From: JAFDVL01 sp043736395
Lineage (GTDB): Bacteria > Acidobacteriota > Blastocatellia > RBC074
NCBI GenBank assembly: GCA_043736395.1
Contig: JAYTCQ010000148.1
Span: 1 to 21,478 of the forward strand
Direction: 5' to 3'
DNA length: 21,478 bases
The notes beneath the pieces are model-generated. The model did not search any database and had not been told where the DNA came from. It was given only the letters and a program-made list of their open reading frames with translations. Both the position numbers and the translations under genes were made by a program. This document shows, piece by piece, positions 1-8,404 of this stretch (position 1 is its first letter; each line of letters opens with the position of its first letter).

Positions 1-1
1 A

Positions 2-853
2 ACCGCGGGAGCGATTCAGCGTGATTCGTCGCAGACGATTACGTGGGAGGAACTTGGCATTGATGCGCTCTTTGTGGACGAAGCGCATCTTTTCAAAAAT
101 TTATACATCCCGACAAAAATGACGCGTGTCGCGGGACTCCCGAACAGCGATTCACAGCGAGCCTTTGATGCATTCATTAAGGTGCAGTCACTGCTGGAAA
201 ATAATGGTCGGGTGATTTTCGCGACCGCCACGCCCGTCAGCAATACCTTAGCCGAGGTGTATGTGATGATGAAGTTTCTGCAACTCGACTACCTGAAAGA
301 AATGGGATTCGAACATTTTGACGCGTGGGTGCAGATGTTTGCCGAAACGACGCAGAGTCTGGAAATGAAGCCGGACGGCTCCGGCTTTCGGATGAATACG
401 CGCTTCAATAAATTTACGAATCTGCCGGAACTGGCCGCGCTCTGGCGACAAGTCTTGGATGTCAAAACCGCAGAACAACTCAATCTGCCGCGTCCGGGCA
501 TCATCGGCGGCGGGCCGCAGGTCATCAGCATTCCGGCCAGCGAAGAATTGAAAACTTTCGTGCAGGGACTGGCGGAGCGCGTCGAGAAAATCAAAAGCAG
601 GCGGGTCGCACCGGAGGTGGACAACATGCTCAAGATTACGAATGAAGGGCGCAAGGCGGCGCTTGATATTCGCCTGGTGCTGCCCGGTACGCCAGCGCCC
701 GCGCAGTCCAAACTCAATGCGGTCGTGGAGCAGATCGTGAAGCTCTATCACGCCTCTCAAGCAACGCGTGGGACACAGGTGGGTAAAACCCAACAAATGG
801 GTGAAAAGCGTCATAGGATTTTAGACAACGCCTTACTAACATTAGGCTTCTAG
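2..853 (+). pseudogene. Conjugation-type SNF2/DEAH helicase, 5' part, truncated by the Tn3 insertion
   Basis: The frame is open from the left window edge, so the true start is missing. Genuine helicase sequence runs to base 780; bases 781-853 are transposon sequence read through to a chance TAG. Visible motifs are a Walker B/DEAH box (VDEAH at about bases 74-88) and a motif III-like ATATPVSNT (about 221-247), followed by MMKFLQLDYL and a conserved LVLPGTPAPAQSKLNAVVEQI stretch near 680-740. This pattern matches the very large helicases, often fused to an N-6 methylase, found on plasmids and ICEs. In that family the residues after RGTQ begin the second RecA-like lobe, and here they are replaced by the transposon end. 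The ATPase would lack its second lobe and is almost certainly inactive. Confidence 0.8.
781..818 (+). repeat. Left terminal inverted repeat of the Tn3-family transposon
   Basis: This 38-bp end begins GGGTAAAACCCAACAAATGG and finishes GCGTCATAGGA. It differs from the right end at one position (C here, T there, in the GCGTCA/GTGTCA segment). The 38-bp length and the G-rich outer terminus are typical of Tn3-family ends. It lies 40 bp beyond the tnpA stop codon. Confidence 0.95.
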
Positions 854-858
854 CTGCT

Positions 859-3800
859 TTACCCTTCCCGAGTTTCCCTCCTCTTGAAGCCCAGAATTTC
901 GGACAGGTTCAAGCCCACCGAATCACGCAGCTTTTCATCCGAGAAATCATACTCTCCGTGTAGATTGATATGTTGCCAGGAAACGACGGAGCCGTTTTTG
1001 ATGGCAGCAATCAATCCGGCTCTTCGTTCTTCTGTCTGGGCTTCTTGAAGCTGCTGCGTCAGGTACAGGTAGTTCCAGCAGATGATGGCGTTCTTAATCA
1101 GGCGGCGACATCCTTCGGCCAGGTCCTGCTCCGTTTTATCGGCCTGTATGATTTCCTGCCCGTGCCCGAAGGAAATGGCTCGGGAGAATTTCTGCGCACT
1201 CTCGATTTTGTTGAGTTGCTTTTCAATCGCTTGGCGAAAGGCTGCATCATCGAGGTACTTGAGGATGAAGATCGTCTTGGGGATCTTCCCGAATTCCTTC
1301 AAGGCACAGTACAACGGATGCTGTCTGGAATAGGAGTTGAGGCGCTTGAAAAGCTGCGAAGCGGTCGTGTGCTTGAGTTTGATCGTGGCAATGAAGCGCA
1401 GCATCTCATCCCATTGCGCAGCAATCAGGGTGGTATCAATGTAAGCATCCGGTAGAATGGCATAGCCTTTTTCCTGATACACCTTGCGCTTTTCAAACGC
1501 ATACAACCGCTGCCGATCAAGATGCGCAATTCTGGGCGCGAAGGCGAAGCCCAGCAGGAACGTGGCACCGAAGATAATTTCTCCGTAGCCGTGGGTGTCG
1601 GTTGAATGAATGTCGCTTTTGACGACCTCGTTATGGAGCAGCCCGTCAATAACGTAAGCCGCTTCGCGTTCGGCAGAACTGATGACGGTGGAATGCCACA
1701 GCAAATGACGCTCATCAATGAAGCTGTAAACGGTGGCCCCTTTGTTCTGCCCAAAATACTTGAACGAGTGTCTGGCATTGAGCGATTCGACCGCGACTTC
1801 AAATTTCTGGCCATCACTTGAAGTGTGCAGCTTGTGCGGATCACGGCGGTACAGGTTCGGCAGTTCGAGTTGATCCAGGACACTGAGAATCCTGTCATTG
1901 GCTGCATGTAGATTCGGGATGGAGAAATACCAGTTCAGTGTGCTCTCCAATTCGTGTTCGTTAATCTGCTGGGAGATCTGCGCAATCTTTTTCTCGCCGA
2001 TGTCACAGCCGAGGCCGACGATCCCAGCCAGCAAGGTTTTTTCGGATGGTTGGCGGCGTTGATGCTTCTGCTGCCAGTGCGTAAATTCAGCTAAAAAATG
2101 CGTCGCCTCATTGACCGTGGCCAGCACTTCCAAGAGCGAAATGTATTTGCGCTCTGGGAAGAAGGCTGGCAGAAAGGTTTCATTGTCCTGCTCTTCTGCC
2201 TTCGGCGTGGTGACATAAAACGTCTGATCGGGACGAAATTTGAGCAGTAGGTTGTGGCCTGCCAGATAACGCTCATTGGTGACACGGTACTGCTGTTCCA
2301 GGGTGCGCCGCAGTTCACGTAGCGTTAGGTGACAATCCGCAAACTTGGTCAGGTCCGCACGTTGGAGATAATCGCTGCGCGTCGCTTGCCAGTCGTCCTG
2401 GGCAATCAAATAATCTTCCAGGGAGCGGTACTTGTGCGAGCGCCGCAGATTCAGTGTCCCGGCTTTGATGGCTTCGGCAATGCCGACAAAAAGCAAAGCT
2501 TTGTAAAGCGAAACCTGCAATTTGCCCTTGTCGTCAAAAATGGTTTCCTGTTCCCGTGCGGGCAGAAACGCGGTGGGCGCGTGCTTGTCTAACTCCCCTT
2601 CTTTTTCCTGATAGTAAGCAATGGCCTTGAGCAAAGACGGTGCTGCGGAACCCTGGTCAAAGCGCACGCAGCGGACGATGTCCGCCACACGGTTTTGCAG
2701 CTTCAGTGATTTCTTTCCCAGCATCGCGTAATAGTCGTGATCATGTTCCGCCGTTTGCACGGCGTGCTGGAGTTCGCGCACTTGGGCCGTCACGTGATTT
2801 CGTTCCGGCTCCTGTTGCTCAATCAATTGCGCGATCCGGGTGACTTTCTCCTGCGCGTCGAGTTCCGGTTCTGCGATGATGCGTTGAATCTCAGTGAAGG
2901 CTGTCAAGAGATGCTTGTCCAATCCGGCGAGCATCCCCTGGATGGCCTGATGACGCTGCCCGCGTGACTGATAGTACTGCTCTTTGTGTTCGCGCTGCGT
3001 GGTATTAAGCGTGGTCTGCACGCATTGCAGCAAGGTATCGATCAGAACGTCTTGCAAGCGGAAGGTCTGATAGGCAATGAAAGCGAGCAAGTGCAGATAA
3101 CGGTCGGCGGTGGCGCGGCGCGTGACCTGAAAGATTTCCGCCTTGATGACGGCGTGGGCGTAATAGCTCAGTCCTTCGTGCGACAAGCCCAACGCGGTAA
3201 TGACAGCTTCAACTTCCTCGTACAGACCGGAGAGCAGTTGCCAGTCAGCGAGGTTGGCTTTGATGCGTCCAGGTTTCGTTGACTGATGGAACTTCTTGAG
3301 CAGTGTCAGCCGATAGCGCTGCACTTGTGGGACGGTTCCAGCGGCTTCCGTCGCAGGTTCCTTTTCCAGCAATAAATCGAGTCTTTGGCGCTGTGCGGCA
3401 GTGAGATGAGTGCTGACGATTTTGATCAGACTGCGTTGGTGGCGATTGATTTCATCCCCGATGAGATCCGCCAGTGTCGTATAGCCTGGCAGCGCAACCC
3501 GGTGCTCAAGCAGGAATTCAATCGCTTCCAGCAGCATCACTTTCGGCCTGACCTGTGCGCTGGCTTGCCCGGCAATGGCACGGGTCAAGAGACGACGTGC
3601 TTCTTCATCGAATCTGCGATAGCCAAAGAAATCCAGTAGCACTTGCTGATGCCGGATGGTAGTTCGCTTGTCATACAGGCGAGCTTTGATGTCAGTCTCG
3701 TTCACGCCTAGTCGTGTGGCGGCAAAGATCAGGTCAGTCGGATGAAATTGGTTCCCGAAGAATTTGTGGCGAGCACGAAAATATCCAGCGGTGAGAATGA

Positions 3801-3954
3801 AGCAAGCCTGATTGGTGGAGGTGCGGAAACTCAGGCTCAGCCTGTGGAGATGGGCGGGAAGGGTGAAGAACTTTTTGCGCTCGGTATGATTAAAGAGCGG
3901 TGGAGACTCGAAAGCCTTGATCTCAGACGCGTTGAAAATCTTAATGGTAGACAT
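859..3954 (-). CDS. tnpA: Tn3-family transposase TnpA
   Basis: DDE transposase of about 1,031 residues, within the usual 950-1,030 range of the family; it carries out replicative transposition by binding the 38-bp ends. The catalytic triad can be read as D714 (TSSDGQ), D786 (STDTHGYGE) and E918 (LNKIE). The spacings of 72 and 132 residues resemble those of Tn4430 and Tn3. Other family marks are FKYFGQNKG before the second Asp, FLLGFAFAPRI just after it and the C-terminal WNYLYLTQQL. The N-terminal part (FTLPAHLHRLSLSFRTSTNQ) fits the DUF4158-type DNA-binding region. The start is ATG at 3952-3954. It is divergent from tnpR across a 143-bp gap. No frameshift or missing catalytic residue was seen. 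Confidence 0.96.
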   Translation of the reverse strand: MSTIKIFNASEIKAFESPPLFNHTERKKFFTLPAHLHRLSLSFRTSTNQACFILTAGYFRARHKFFGNQFHPTDLIFAATRLGVNETDIKARLYDKRTTIRHQQVLLDFFGYRRFDEEARRLLTRAIAGQASAQVRPKVMLLEAIEFLLEHRVALPGYTTLADLIGDEINRHQRSLIKIVSTHLTAAQRQRLDLLLEKEPATEAAGTVPQVQRYRLTLLKKFHQSTKPGRIKANLADWQLLSGLYEEVEAVITALGLSHEGLSYYAHAVIKAEIFQVTRRATADRYLHLLAFIAYQTFRLQDVLIDTLLQCVQTTLNTTQREHKEQYYQSRGQRHQAIQGMLAGLDKHLLTAFTEIQRIIAEPELDAQEKVTRIAQLIEQQEPERNHVTAQVRELQHAVQTAEHDHDYYAMLGKKSLKLQNRVADIVRCVRFDQGSAAPSLLKAIAYYQEKEGELDKHAPTAFLPAREQETIFDDKGKLQVSLYKALLFVGIAEAIKAGTLNLRRSHKYRSLEDYLIAQDDWQATRSDYLQRADLTKFADCHLTLRELRRTLEQQYRVTNERYLAGHNLLLKFRPDQTFYVTTPKAEEQDNETFLPAFFPERKYISLLEVLATVNEATHFLAEFTHWQQKHQRRQPSEKTLLAGIVGLGCDIGEKKIAQISQQINEHELESTLNWYFSIPNLHAANDRILSVLDQLELPNLYRRDPHKLHTSSDGQKFEVAVESLNARHSFKYFGQNKGATVYSFIDERHLLWHSTVISSAEREAAYVIDGLLHNEVVKSDIHSTDTHGYGEIIFGATFLLGFAFAPRIAHLDRQRLYAFEKRKVYQEKGYAILPDAYIDTTLIAAQWDEMLRFIATIKLKHTTASQLFKRLNSYSRQHPLYCALKEFGKIPKTIFILKYLDDAAFRQAIEKQLNKIESAQKFSRAISFGHGQEIIQADKTEQDLAEGCRRLIKNAIICWNYLYLTQQLQEAQTEERRAGLIAAIKNGSVVSWQHINLHGEYDFSDEKLRDSVGLNLSEILGFKRRETREG

Positions 3955-4097
3955 TCTCTAGCCTCTCCTGCCCGACCTGCTGAGCGTTAAAACGAACGTT
4001 TATCTAATAAGGTAAATGAACCGAAAGACACTGGTAAAAAGATAAGGGAGTTTATAGAATAACGCCAGATTTGAGGTTTTCATCGAAGTTTGAGCAA
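3955..4097. promoter_or_regulatory. tnpA/tnpR divergent intergenic region, probable res site and promoters
   Basis: In Tn3-family elements with divergent tnpA and tnpR, the resolution site res and both promoters lie between the genes, and resolvase binding there represses both. This 143-bp gap is the only place for it. I can see one small dyad, AAACG-AA-CGTTT at 3990-4001, that could be part of a resolvase subsite. I could not resolve the usual three 12-bp dyads by eye, so the res call rests mainly on position. Confidence 0.5.
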
Positions 4098-4754
4098 ATG
4101 GCAAAAAAGACGCCGCTGGCACAACACAAAACGATTGGTTATCTGCGCGTCTCCACCGGCGCGCAGGAACTCGAGAAAAACAAAGCCGACATCCTGCGTC
4201 TGGCGAATCACAACGATCTCGGCAAGGTGCAGTTTGTGGAGGAAAAAGTTTCTGGCAAGGTCTCGTGGCGTCAGCGCCGGATCGCCGAACTGATCGAGAC
4301 GCTTCAGACACAGGACTGCCTCATCGTCAGTGAGTTGTCACGACTGGGCCGCAGTATGCTGGAGTGCATGGAGATTCTTTCCATCGCAGCACAGAAAGGA
4401 ATCCGTGTGTATGCTGTCAAAGGCAACTGGCGGCTGGATCAGAGCATTCAGAGCAAAATCATTGCGATGGCGTTTTCCATGGCGGCGGAGATTGAGCACG
4501 ATTTGATTTCGCAGCGGACAAAGGAAGCGTTGCGGTTCAGGAAGGCGCAGGGAATAAAGTTAGGAAGACCGAAAGGCCCCGGCAAAAGTAAGCTGGATGT
4601 CTATCGCCCAGAGATTGAGGGCTTGTTAGCCAATGGCGCCACGCAGCGGTTCATCGCCAAACGCTACAAAACTACCGAAGCCAATCTGCACAACTGGCTC
4701 AAAAAGCATGGGCTAAAACAAGGGAAAGTGATCTATCAAGCCCGATTCCTATGA
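4098..4754 (+). CDS. tnpR: Serine resolvase TnpR (cointegrate resolution)
   Basis: A 218-aa serine recombinase, somewhat longer than the roughly 185 aa of Tn3 resolvase. The catalytic Ser is S19 in YLRVST. The conserved SELSRLGR block is at residues 88-95, the long helix at about 125-150 (AMAFSMAAEIEHDLISQRT), the LGRPKG hinge near 165-170, and a C-terminal helix-turn-helix at about 175-205 (ATQRFIAKRYKTTEANLHNW). The start is the ATG at 4098; a TTG 27 bases upstream is also in frame but less likely. The last codons enter the right terminal repeat, and the stop TGA (4752-4754) lies inside it. The protein resolves cointegrates made by TnpA and probably represses both genes. Confidence 0.93.
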   Translation: MAKKTPLAQHKTIGYLRVSTGAQELEKNKADILRLANHNDLGKVQFVEEKVSGKVSWRQRRIAELIETLQTQDCLIVSELSRLGRSMLECMEILSIAAQKGIRVYAVKGNWRLDQSIQSKIIAMAFSMAAEIEHDLISQRTKEALRFRKAQGIKLGRPKGPGKSKLDVYRPEIEGLLANGATQRFIAKRYKTTEANLHNWLKKHGLKQGKVIYQARFL

Positions 4755-4784
4755 CACTTTTCACCCATTTGTTGGGTTTTACCC
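4747..4784 (-). repeat. Right terminal inverted repeat of the Tn3-family transposon
   Basis: This 38-bp end starts TCCTATGACACTTTTCACCC and finishes GTTGGGTTTTACCC. It is the reverse complement of the left end except for one base. It overlaps the final codons and stop of tnpR, so the resolvase C-terminus is encoded by the transposon end itself. Confidence 0.95.
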
Positions 4785-4786
4785 AT

Positions 4787-4918
4787 ATTTATAAGGTGGA
4801 AGAAGAGCGGACGCATTTCGGGCGTAATGTTCGCAATATGAACAAAGCCTGGCACGGCATTACCGAAGCAACCGTCAAATTACGAGAGAGGTTACAAGAT
4901 GTGAAGACGCAACCATAG
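4787..4918 (+). pseudogene. C-terminal remnant of the conjugation-type helicase
   Basis: Directly after the transposon, 43 codons remain open (starting IYKVEEERTHFGRNVRNMNK) and end at TAG 4916-4918. Large conjugation-type helicases end in a charged helical tail of this sort. Its position and orientation suggest it is the 3' end of the helicase gene broken at 780. If so, everything between is gone, including the lobe with the arginine-finger motif. The remnant has no start of its own. An alternative is that it is the tail of a different lost gene. Its end overlaps the probable start region of the next gene by 20 bases. Confidence 0.6.
4885..4904 (+). promoter_or_regulatory. Shine-Dalgarno followed by ATG-TGA (start codon directly followed by stop)
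   Basis: AGAGAGG at 4885-4891, a 7-base spacer and ATG at 4899-4901 make a good initiation site in the frame of the TrbL-like gene. The next codon, 4902-4904, is TGA. After it the frame stays open into the long ORF and encodes an Arg-rich n-region and hydrophobic stretch like a signal peptide. Either the gene has acquired a stop at codon 2, or this is a minimal start-stop ORF upstream of a weak downstream start, or there is a sequence error. Confidence 0.55.
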
Positions 4919-4979
4919 CCGCAAACAAATCAGGTTCCGCCGGAGCCTGTTAACAGTTGCCATTCTACTGAGTAACGCC

Positions 4980-6938
4980 TTGGTTTCCCTGGCACAAGTT
5001 CCGACGAACGATCCACCTGATCCGCTGGTCAAATTGGTCGTGGTGGCAGAAACCTTGATTCCGAAATTGCAGGAATTGATAGAAAGCCCGCTCGTCCAGA
5101 GTTTGGAAAATCTGGCGTTCTGGATTGCAGTCATTGTCATGCTGCTCTCCTTTGCAAGGCTCTTTCGCGAAAACGATGGGCCAGTAAAGACCTCTTCTGG
5201 TGGTGCTTCCGCCGTTATTTTCACGCTCTTTGGCACCGGACGCACCATCATCAATACCGCCAGCGAGATCGGTTATGAAATCATCAACGTCACAGAATTC
5301 AGAAAAATCTTCTGGGACGCGGAACTGAATTTTCATGTGAACTACGAGAAATTTACCGAAGGGATGTTTCTCGTCAAAGCCCCCGCCAACAATCCCGATG
5401 AAGTCATCGGCGCGCTGACCAGTGAAAATCCAAATTTCCGCGACATCACGAAATTGCTGGATGTCTCTTCGTGGAAGCTTTCCAATATTTTTATTGGTGT
5501 CACGCTCAGCCGATTTCTGCTCGAATTCGCGCAACTGTTTCTCGCGATTCTGAGTGCGTTGCTCACGATTGGACTCCGTTTATTTGCACCCTTCGCCATC
5601 GCCCTCGCGATTGACCGGACGCTGGCGCAGCGCATCTCCTATCCCTTTGCCTGGAGCGCGGGTGTGTTCACTTTGATTACGCCACTCGTCAGTCATATCC
5701 TCGGCTTAGTCGTCTACACGACCGGCAACTTTGCGTTCAAAATTATTTCACCGGAAACCGGGTTGTTCACAGTAGACGCCAATGGCGCAATCACGGGCGA
5801 TGCTTCGCTCATCACCCAGGCCGTCTATGCCAGCATTGTCCTGATGGTCTTGATGGCGCTCGGTTCTCTCTTGTTATTGGCTTCCCCGTACATCAGTTAC
5901 AAGCTCGCCTTCGGTCAGATTTTTGAAGCGGTCTCGACCACCGCTTCCGGTTGGATGGGCGCTTTTTCCGCAACGGGTCTTGAAATCGCCGGAATGAAAT
6001 ACGGCACCGCGCTGCAACGCCAGGCCAGTGAAACGCGCATAGAAGGACAATATCAATCCGAACAGGCCCGCGCTTTGGCGATCAAGGATGCAGGTAATCT
6101 GACTGGGAGAGCACAACAAATTCTCGGTCTGCAATCTGCCGCCGCCAGCCGTTCGCAGTCCCTCGGCGCGATTGCCGGTGGCTATACGATGTCGGTGCAA
6201 ATGACGAACGCACAGCGCACCGCTTCCCTCGGCATGATTGAACAAAGCAGACAGCAACAGGTTACCGGATTACTTGCGGATCGCAGCTTCGGAGAACAGC
6301 AAACCAATATCTCTCTGCGACGGGAAGAAAACGATACGCGCGTGAATCAAGCCGAGCGCAATATCTCGACCCTTACGAATCGCACGACCGACGCGCTCGA
6401 ACATGGCGTGGGCGCCGGCGCCGCTCTGGGCGGTAAATCCATGCCGCTCCTGTCCGCCGTCCGCGATGCCACTCAAGTCGTGACCGCGCCCGTCAGAGCT
6501 ACCAACGAGATTTCCATTAACAATATCTCTACTGAAGCTCGCGTTGGCAATCTCCAAAGCGCTCGCCGCGACCACGTCGAGAATTACGAATTCACCGGAC
6601 AAATGCGTCTGGATGCTGCCGACCAGTATGCCAAAGAAAGCAGCAAAATTACCGACACCCAAGCCTCGGCGAATATCGCAGCCGCGCGAGCCAATCGCGA
6701 CCTCGCCGCAGGCGGTGTCGAACGCGGCTACCATCAACAAGTCCATGGCGTGAACTCCGCGTATCAACTCAATCTCGAAGCCAATCAAGTCAATTTTGCT
6801 GGTGCTCTCAAAGCTGCTGAGATCATCAAGGGTTCCGGTTTACAAGCCGTCAAGTTGGAACAGGTCTCTCAAATCGTAACGACTCTCAGTCGCGATCTGG
6901 CACGGCGAGCAGAACAGGCAATGACACTGCGGTATTAG
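4980..6938 (+). CDS. TrbL/VirB6-like polytopic membrane protein of a conjugative type IV secretion system
   Basis: At least 652 aa. In numbering from the TTG at 4980, membrane segments fall near residues 43-63, 168-212 (a double span, SRFLLEFAQLFLAILSALL), 223-246 and 280-303. A soluble Gln/Ala/Arg-rich C-terminal half (about 320-652) looks helical and coiled. N-terminal membrane helices followed by a long polar tail fit the TrbL/VirB6 family of inner-membrane channel proteins; no diagnostic motif pins it down. The TTG start is doubtful: the same frame continues upstream to 4905 and reads FRRSLLTVAILLSNALVSLA, a good signal peptide, with a ribosome site and ATG at 4899 but TGA as codon 2. CTG at 4947 is another candidate. 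The helicase remnant overlaps upstream, so the two were probably co-transcribed. Confidence 0.7.
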   Translation: MVSLAQVPTNDPPDPLVKLVVVAETLIPKLQELIESPLVQSLENLAFWIAVIVMLLSFARLFRENDGPVKTSSGGASAVIFTLFGTGRTIINTASEIGYEIINVTEFRKIFWDAELNFHVNYEKFTEGMFLVKAPANNPDEVIGALTSENPNFRDITKLLDVSSWKLSNIFIGVTLSRFLLEFAQLFLAILSALLTIGLRLFAPFAIALAIDRTLAQRISYPFAWSAGVFTLITPLVSHILGLVVYTTGNFAFKIISPETGLFTVDANGAITGDASLITQAVYASIVLMVLMALGSLLLLASPYISYKLAFGQIFEAVSTTASGWMGAFSATGLEIAGMKYGTALQRQASETRIEGQYQSEQARALAIKDAGNLTGRAQQILGLQSAAASRSQSLGAIAGGYTMSVQMTNAQRTASLGMIEQSRQQQVTGLLADRSFGEQQTNISLRREENDTRVNQAERNISTLTNRTTDALEHGVGAGAALGGKSMPLLSAVRDATQVVTAPVRATNEISINNISTEARVGNLQSARRDHVENYEFTGQMRLDAADQYAKESSKITDTQASANIAAARANRDLAAGGVERGYHQQVHGVNSAYQLNLEANQVNFAGALKAAEIIKGSGLQAVKLEQVSQIVTTLSRDLARRAEQAMTLRY

Positions 6939-6960
6939 CTGCTTTTAAAATAGGTTGTCT

Positions 6961-7200
6961 ATGGATACCTTTCTCACGATCAAACAACTCGCGCAAGAAC
7001 TACGAAGTCCTGACGAACCAATCGAAACCGTCATTCGCAGAATTCGCCTGTATAAAGAGGCTGGAATTATTCCGTATTACCAAATTATCAAAGGCGGTGT
7101 GATTCGATTTCGCCTTAGTGAAGTTTGCGAAACCTTGAAGAAAGAAGTTGCTCGCCCCCTCTCTCAAGATTACAATCTATCTCGGTCACAGAAGCTGTAA
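6961..7200 (+). CDS. Small helix-turn-helix (excisionase-like) protein
   Basis: A 79-aa protein. MDTFLTIKQLAQELR starts with a typical winged-helix/MerR-type recognition element (residues 5-35), and a wing-like GGVIRFRLSEV follows at about 45-55. Size, fold pattern and position 20 bp before the integrase gene fit a recombination directionality factor (Xis), which bends DNA at att sites during excision. It could instead regulate the integrase. ATG 6961 is chosen over an in-frame TTG two codons upstream because AGG at 6952-6954 is well spaced for it. Confidence 0.65.
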   Translation: MDTFLTIKQLAQELRSPDEPIETVIRRIRLYKEAGIIPYYQIIKGGVIRFRLSEVCETLKKEVARPLSQDYNLSRSQKL

Positions 7201-7220
7201 CCTTCAAATTAAGGAGTATT

Positions 7221-8354
7221 ATGAGCGGAGTTACAGCTTTTCAACGCGGGAAACACTGGTATTTCTCGATTCACGATGGAGAATTCGTACAGCTTTATGG
7301 ATCACGAATAAAACAGGGTTGTCAGGCAAAAGGCAAACGTGAGGCGATTAAACTCGGAGAAAGCGAGCGTGACCGCCTGATGGCCGAAGCCCAAAGCAAA
7401 CAGTTACATTCCTACGCCGAAAGCAGTCGAATTTTATTAGGGGGAAAACCAGCCCCTTCACCCACAGATACATTTACCCTGTTCATTGAAAATTGGTATC
7501 AACCTTGGTCTACCCTCAACAAACGACCAAGTACCTGTAAATCTGATGCCTGGCGGCTCAGAGTCTTGAATGAGTATTTTGGGCATGCGCCACTCAATCA
7601 AATTTCTCGTCCCATGGTCGAGACTTTTAAATCTCTCCAGCGCAATACGATTAATCAGTACGAACGAAAGCAATCAGGAGCTACGGTGAATCGGTTGTTG
7701 GAACTGGGTGGTTCGATTTATACGAAAGTCGCGGAGTGGACGGATTATGAGTACAATCCGTTTCGAAGGGTCAAACATTTTCGAGAAACCGCTCGAAAAC
7801 GAGTGATGAGTCCGCAAGAGGAGGCACAATTAGCGGCGTGTTTACAACTGCCCGCGCGAAAAATGCTTCGGCTTTGTATTCTCTTGGCCTTACATGCAGG
7901 TTTGCGAAAAGGGGAAATTCTCAATCTACGGAATCGTGACGTCGAAGTCGCCCATGAATGGCTGATGATCCTCGATGCGAAAACTGGAGATCGAATCGTC
8001 CCCATCAGTATCGTCGTGAGAAATGCTTTGAAGAGTGCGATGTCCTTGAGCGGTGATCCAGGAGAACTTATCTTTGGAGGTGTTGACTGGATTAAAGATT
8101 CCTGGCCAACGATTTGTCGAGAAGCAGGAATCAAGGGGCTGCGATTTCATGATCTCCGCGCGACCTACGTGACGCGCATTTTGGAGGCTGGGTTCGACGG
8201 CTTTACCGCCAGAGACGCAGTCGGCCACGCCAATATTAAGACCACGGGGATTTATGCCCGCACTTCGCTCGAACGGGTCAGAAGTGCGGTGAACTCCTTA
8301 CCCTACCTCACTCAGGTGTGGTGCAATCCAGGAGCAAAAAGGGAAATTTTATAA
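7221..8354 (+). CDS. int: Tyrosine recombinase (element integrase)
   Basis: A 377-aa site-specific recombinase that should integrate and excise the element at the adjacent tRNA gene. The full catalytic set is readable: R229 (HAGLRKGE), K254 (DAKTGDR), H310 and R313 (FHDLRATY), H336 (VGHANIKTT) and nucleophile Y345 (GIYAR). The N-terminal region (about 80-180) fits a SAM-like core-binding domain (FIENWYQPW, LRVLNEYFG). The start is ATG 7221, with AAGGAG at 7211-7216; the same frame is open further upstream, but that overlaps the Xis-like gene and lacks a comparable ribosome site. The gene points at the tRNA 3' end, and its stop is followed within 2 bp by short repeats that may be its own binding sites. 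Confidence 0.95.
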   Translation: MSGVTAFQRGKHWYFSIHDGEFVQLYGSRIKQGCQAKGKREAIKLGESERDRLMAEAQSKQLHSYAESSRILLGGKPAPSPTDTFTLFIENWYQPWSTLNKRPSTCKSDAWRLRVLNEYFGHAPLNQISRPMVETFKSLQRNTINQYERKQSGATVNRLLELGGSIYTKVAEWTDYEYNPFRRVKHFRETARKRVMSPQEEAQLAACLQLPARKMLRLCILLALHAGLRKGEILNLRNRDVEVAHEWLMILDAKTGDRIVPISIVVRNALKSAMSLSGDPGELIFGGVDWIKDSWPTICREAGIKGLRFHDLRATYVTRILEAGFDGFTARDAVGHANIKTTGIYARTSLERVRSAVNSLPYLTQVWCNPGAKREIL

Positions 8355-8355
8355 G

Positions 8356-8404
8356 TTTTGTCCCAATTTTGTCCCAATTTTCAAAATTGAAGTTTGAGAC
8401 AAAA
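8356..8404. repeat. Short direct and inverted repeats beside the integrase, candidate arm-type or accessory sites
   Basis: TTTTGTCCCAA occurs twice in tandem (8356-8366, 8367-8377). An inverted copy with one mismatch, TTGAGACAAAA, lies at 8394-8404. The dyad extends to 15 bp (CCAATTTTGTCCCAA against its near complement, ending at 8408). The cluster lies between the integrase stop and the tRNA 3' end, where arm-binding sites for Int/Xis are expected, but it could also act as a weak terminator for int. Confidence 0.55.

Larger units (their letters stand above)
781..4784. mobile_element. Tn3-family transposon, 4,004 bp, tnpA plus tnpR, no passenger genes
   Basis: The unit is bounded by 38-bp terminal inverted repeats that match at 37 of 38 positions. 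It contains only a 1,031-aa Tn3-type transposase and a divergent serine resolvase. The left repeat begins GGGTAAAACCC and the right repeat is its reverse complement. Tn3-family insertions normally leave a 5-bp direct duplication, but here the five bases outside the ends are CAGGT (left) and ATATT (right), which do not match. Together with the missing helicase segment, this suggests a deletion adjoining one end after insertion. Transposase and resolvase frames are intact with catalytic residues present, so the unit may still be active. Confidence 0.93.

Noticed and set aside
248..814. 188-aa open frame on the minus strand opposite the helicase fragment
   Set aside because: It is a shadow of the helicase frame, with low-complexity His/Arg-rich translation and no family features; it also crosses into the transposon end.
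4899..4904. Selenocysteine or reassigned TGA at codon 2 of the TrbL-like gene
   Set aside because: No selenocysteine-insertion-like hairpin was seen just after the TGA, and other genes in the window use TGA as a normal stop (tnpR, ald, DUF1501).
8356..8404. Possible CRISPR-like repeat cluster
   Set aside because: Only three 11-bp copies, two of them directly adjacent and one inverted, with no spacers or cas genes.
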